A DNA stretch of 5,808 nucleotides from Euryarchaeota archaeon TMED132 (GTDB taxonomy: Archaea > Thermoplasmatota > Poseidoniia > Poseidoniales > Poseidoniaceae). The translations under genes and the position numbers were made by a program. The notes beneath the pieces were generated by a model. The model had not been told where the DNA came from. It saw nothing but the letters and a program-made list of their open reading frames with translations, and ran no database searches. The stretch lies in contig NHGH02000043.1 in assembly GCA_002172355.2 (NCBI GenBank), positions 2,121 to 7,928 on the forward strand, given 5' to 3'. Below are positions 5,771-5,808 of this stretch, piece by piece (position 1 is the first letter of the stretch; each line of letters begins with the position of its first letter).

Positions 5771-5808
5771 ATGGCCGATGAAAAGTTAAGAGATGCATGG
5801 ACTAAATC
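5771..5808 (+). CDS. Start of a divergent gene, product unknown (3' end outside window)
   Basis: An ATG at 5771 opens a frame reading MADEKLRDAWTK to the window edge. It is the first ATG after an in-frame TGA at 5750-5752, and no GTG or TTG codon lies between. No ribosome binding site is seen; a weak AT-rich stretch (about 5721-5729) could be a promoter. Divergent placement against korA and the plausible hydrophilic N-terminus are the only support. Twelve codons are too few to identify the product. Confidence 0.4.
   Translation, partial: MADEKLRDAWTK

Noticed and set aside
5701..5771. Inverted repeat CATTTC/GAAATG and 8-bp direct repeat CAATGTCA in the korA upstream spacer
   Set aside because: They are short, widely spaced and AT-rich. 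This is expected by chance, and there is no sign of an operator.

Overview
The window looks archaeal, most likely from an uncultured aerobic marine euryarchaeon of the Poseidoniales (Marine Group II) or a relative. Three things point there: an archaeal-type tRNA-Gln (starts AGTCCC, A1-T72 pair, no encoded CCA), TATA-like boxes about 26 nt upstream of start codons with no ribosome binding site, and a two-gene 2-oxoacid:ferredoxin oxidoreductase with the gamma and alpha subunits fused. Base composition is moderately AT-rich. The lineage is an inference; no marker gene here fixes it.

Layout. Positions 1-1592 (minus strand) hold one long gene whose 3' end lies outside the window. It encodes a secreted lipoprotein with Asp/His-rich tracts, two near-identical Cys modules and two canonical EF-hand loops. 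A short spacer (1593-1681) carries two back-to-back TATA-like boxes. A tRNA-Gln(CTG) follows on the plus strand (1682-1754). It ends 3 bp from the stop codon of a convergent minus-strand gene (1758-2726) for a membrane-anchored protein with a C-terminal DUF2135/YfaP-like domain. Upstream of that, on the same strand, are korB (2778-3833) and korA (3830-5617), which overlap by 4 bp (ATGA). A 153-bp spacer separates korA from the first codons of a divergent plus-strand gene (5771 to the window end).

How the genes fit together. KorA and KorB form the oxidoreductase that oxidatively decarboxylates a 2-oxoacid, probably 2-oxoglutarate, to the acyl-CoA while reducing ferredoxin. The DUF2135 gene lies 51 bp downstream of korB behind a small hairpin with a T6 loop, so it may be read through or have its own promoter. 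The lipoprotein is a separate surface or envelope unit. Its composition suggests binding of Ca2+ and/or transition metals. It is the least conventional gene in the window, and its repeat structure is the main point of interest.
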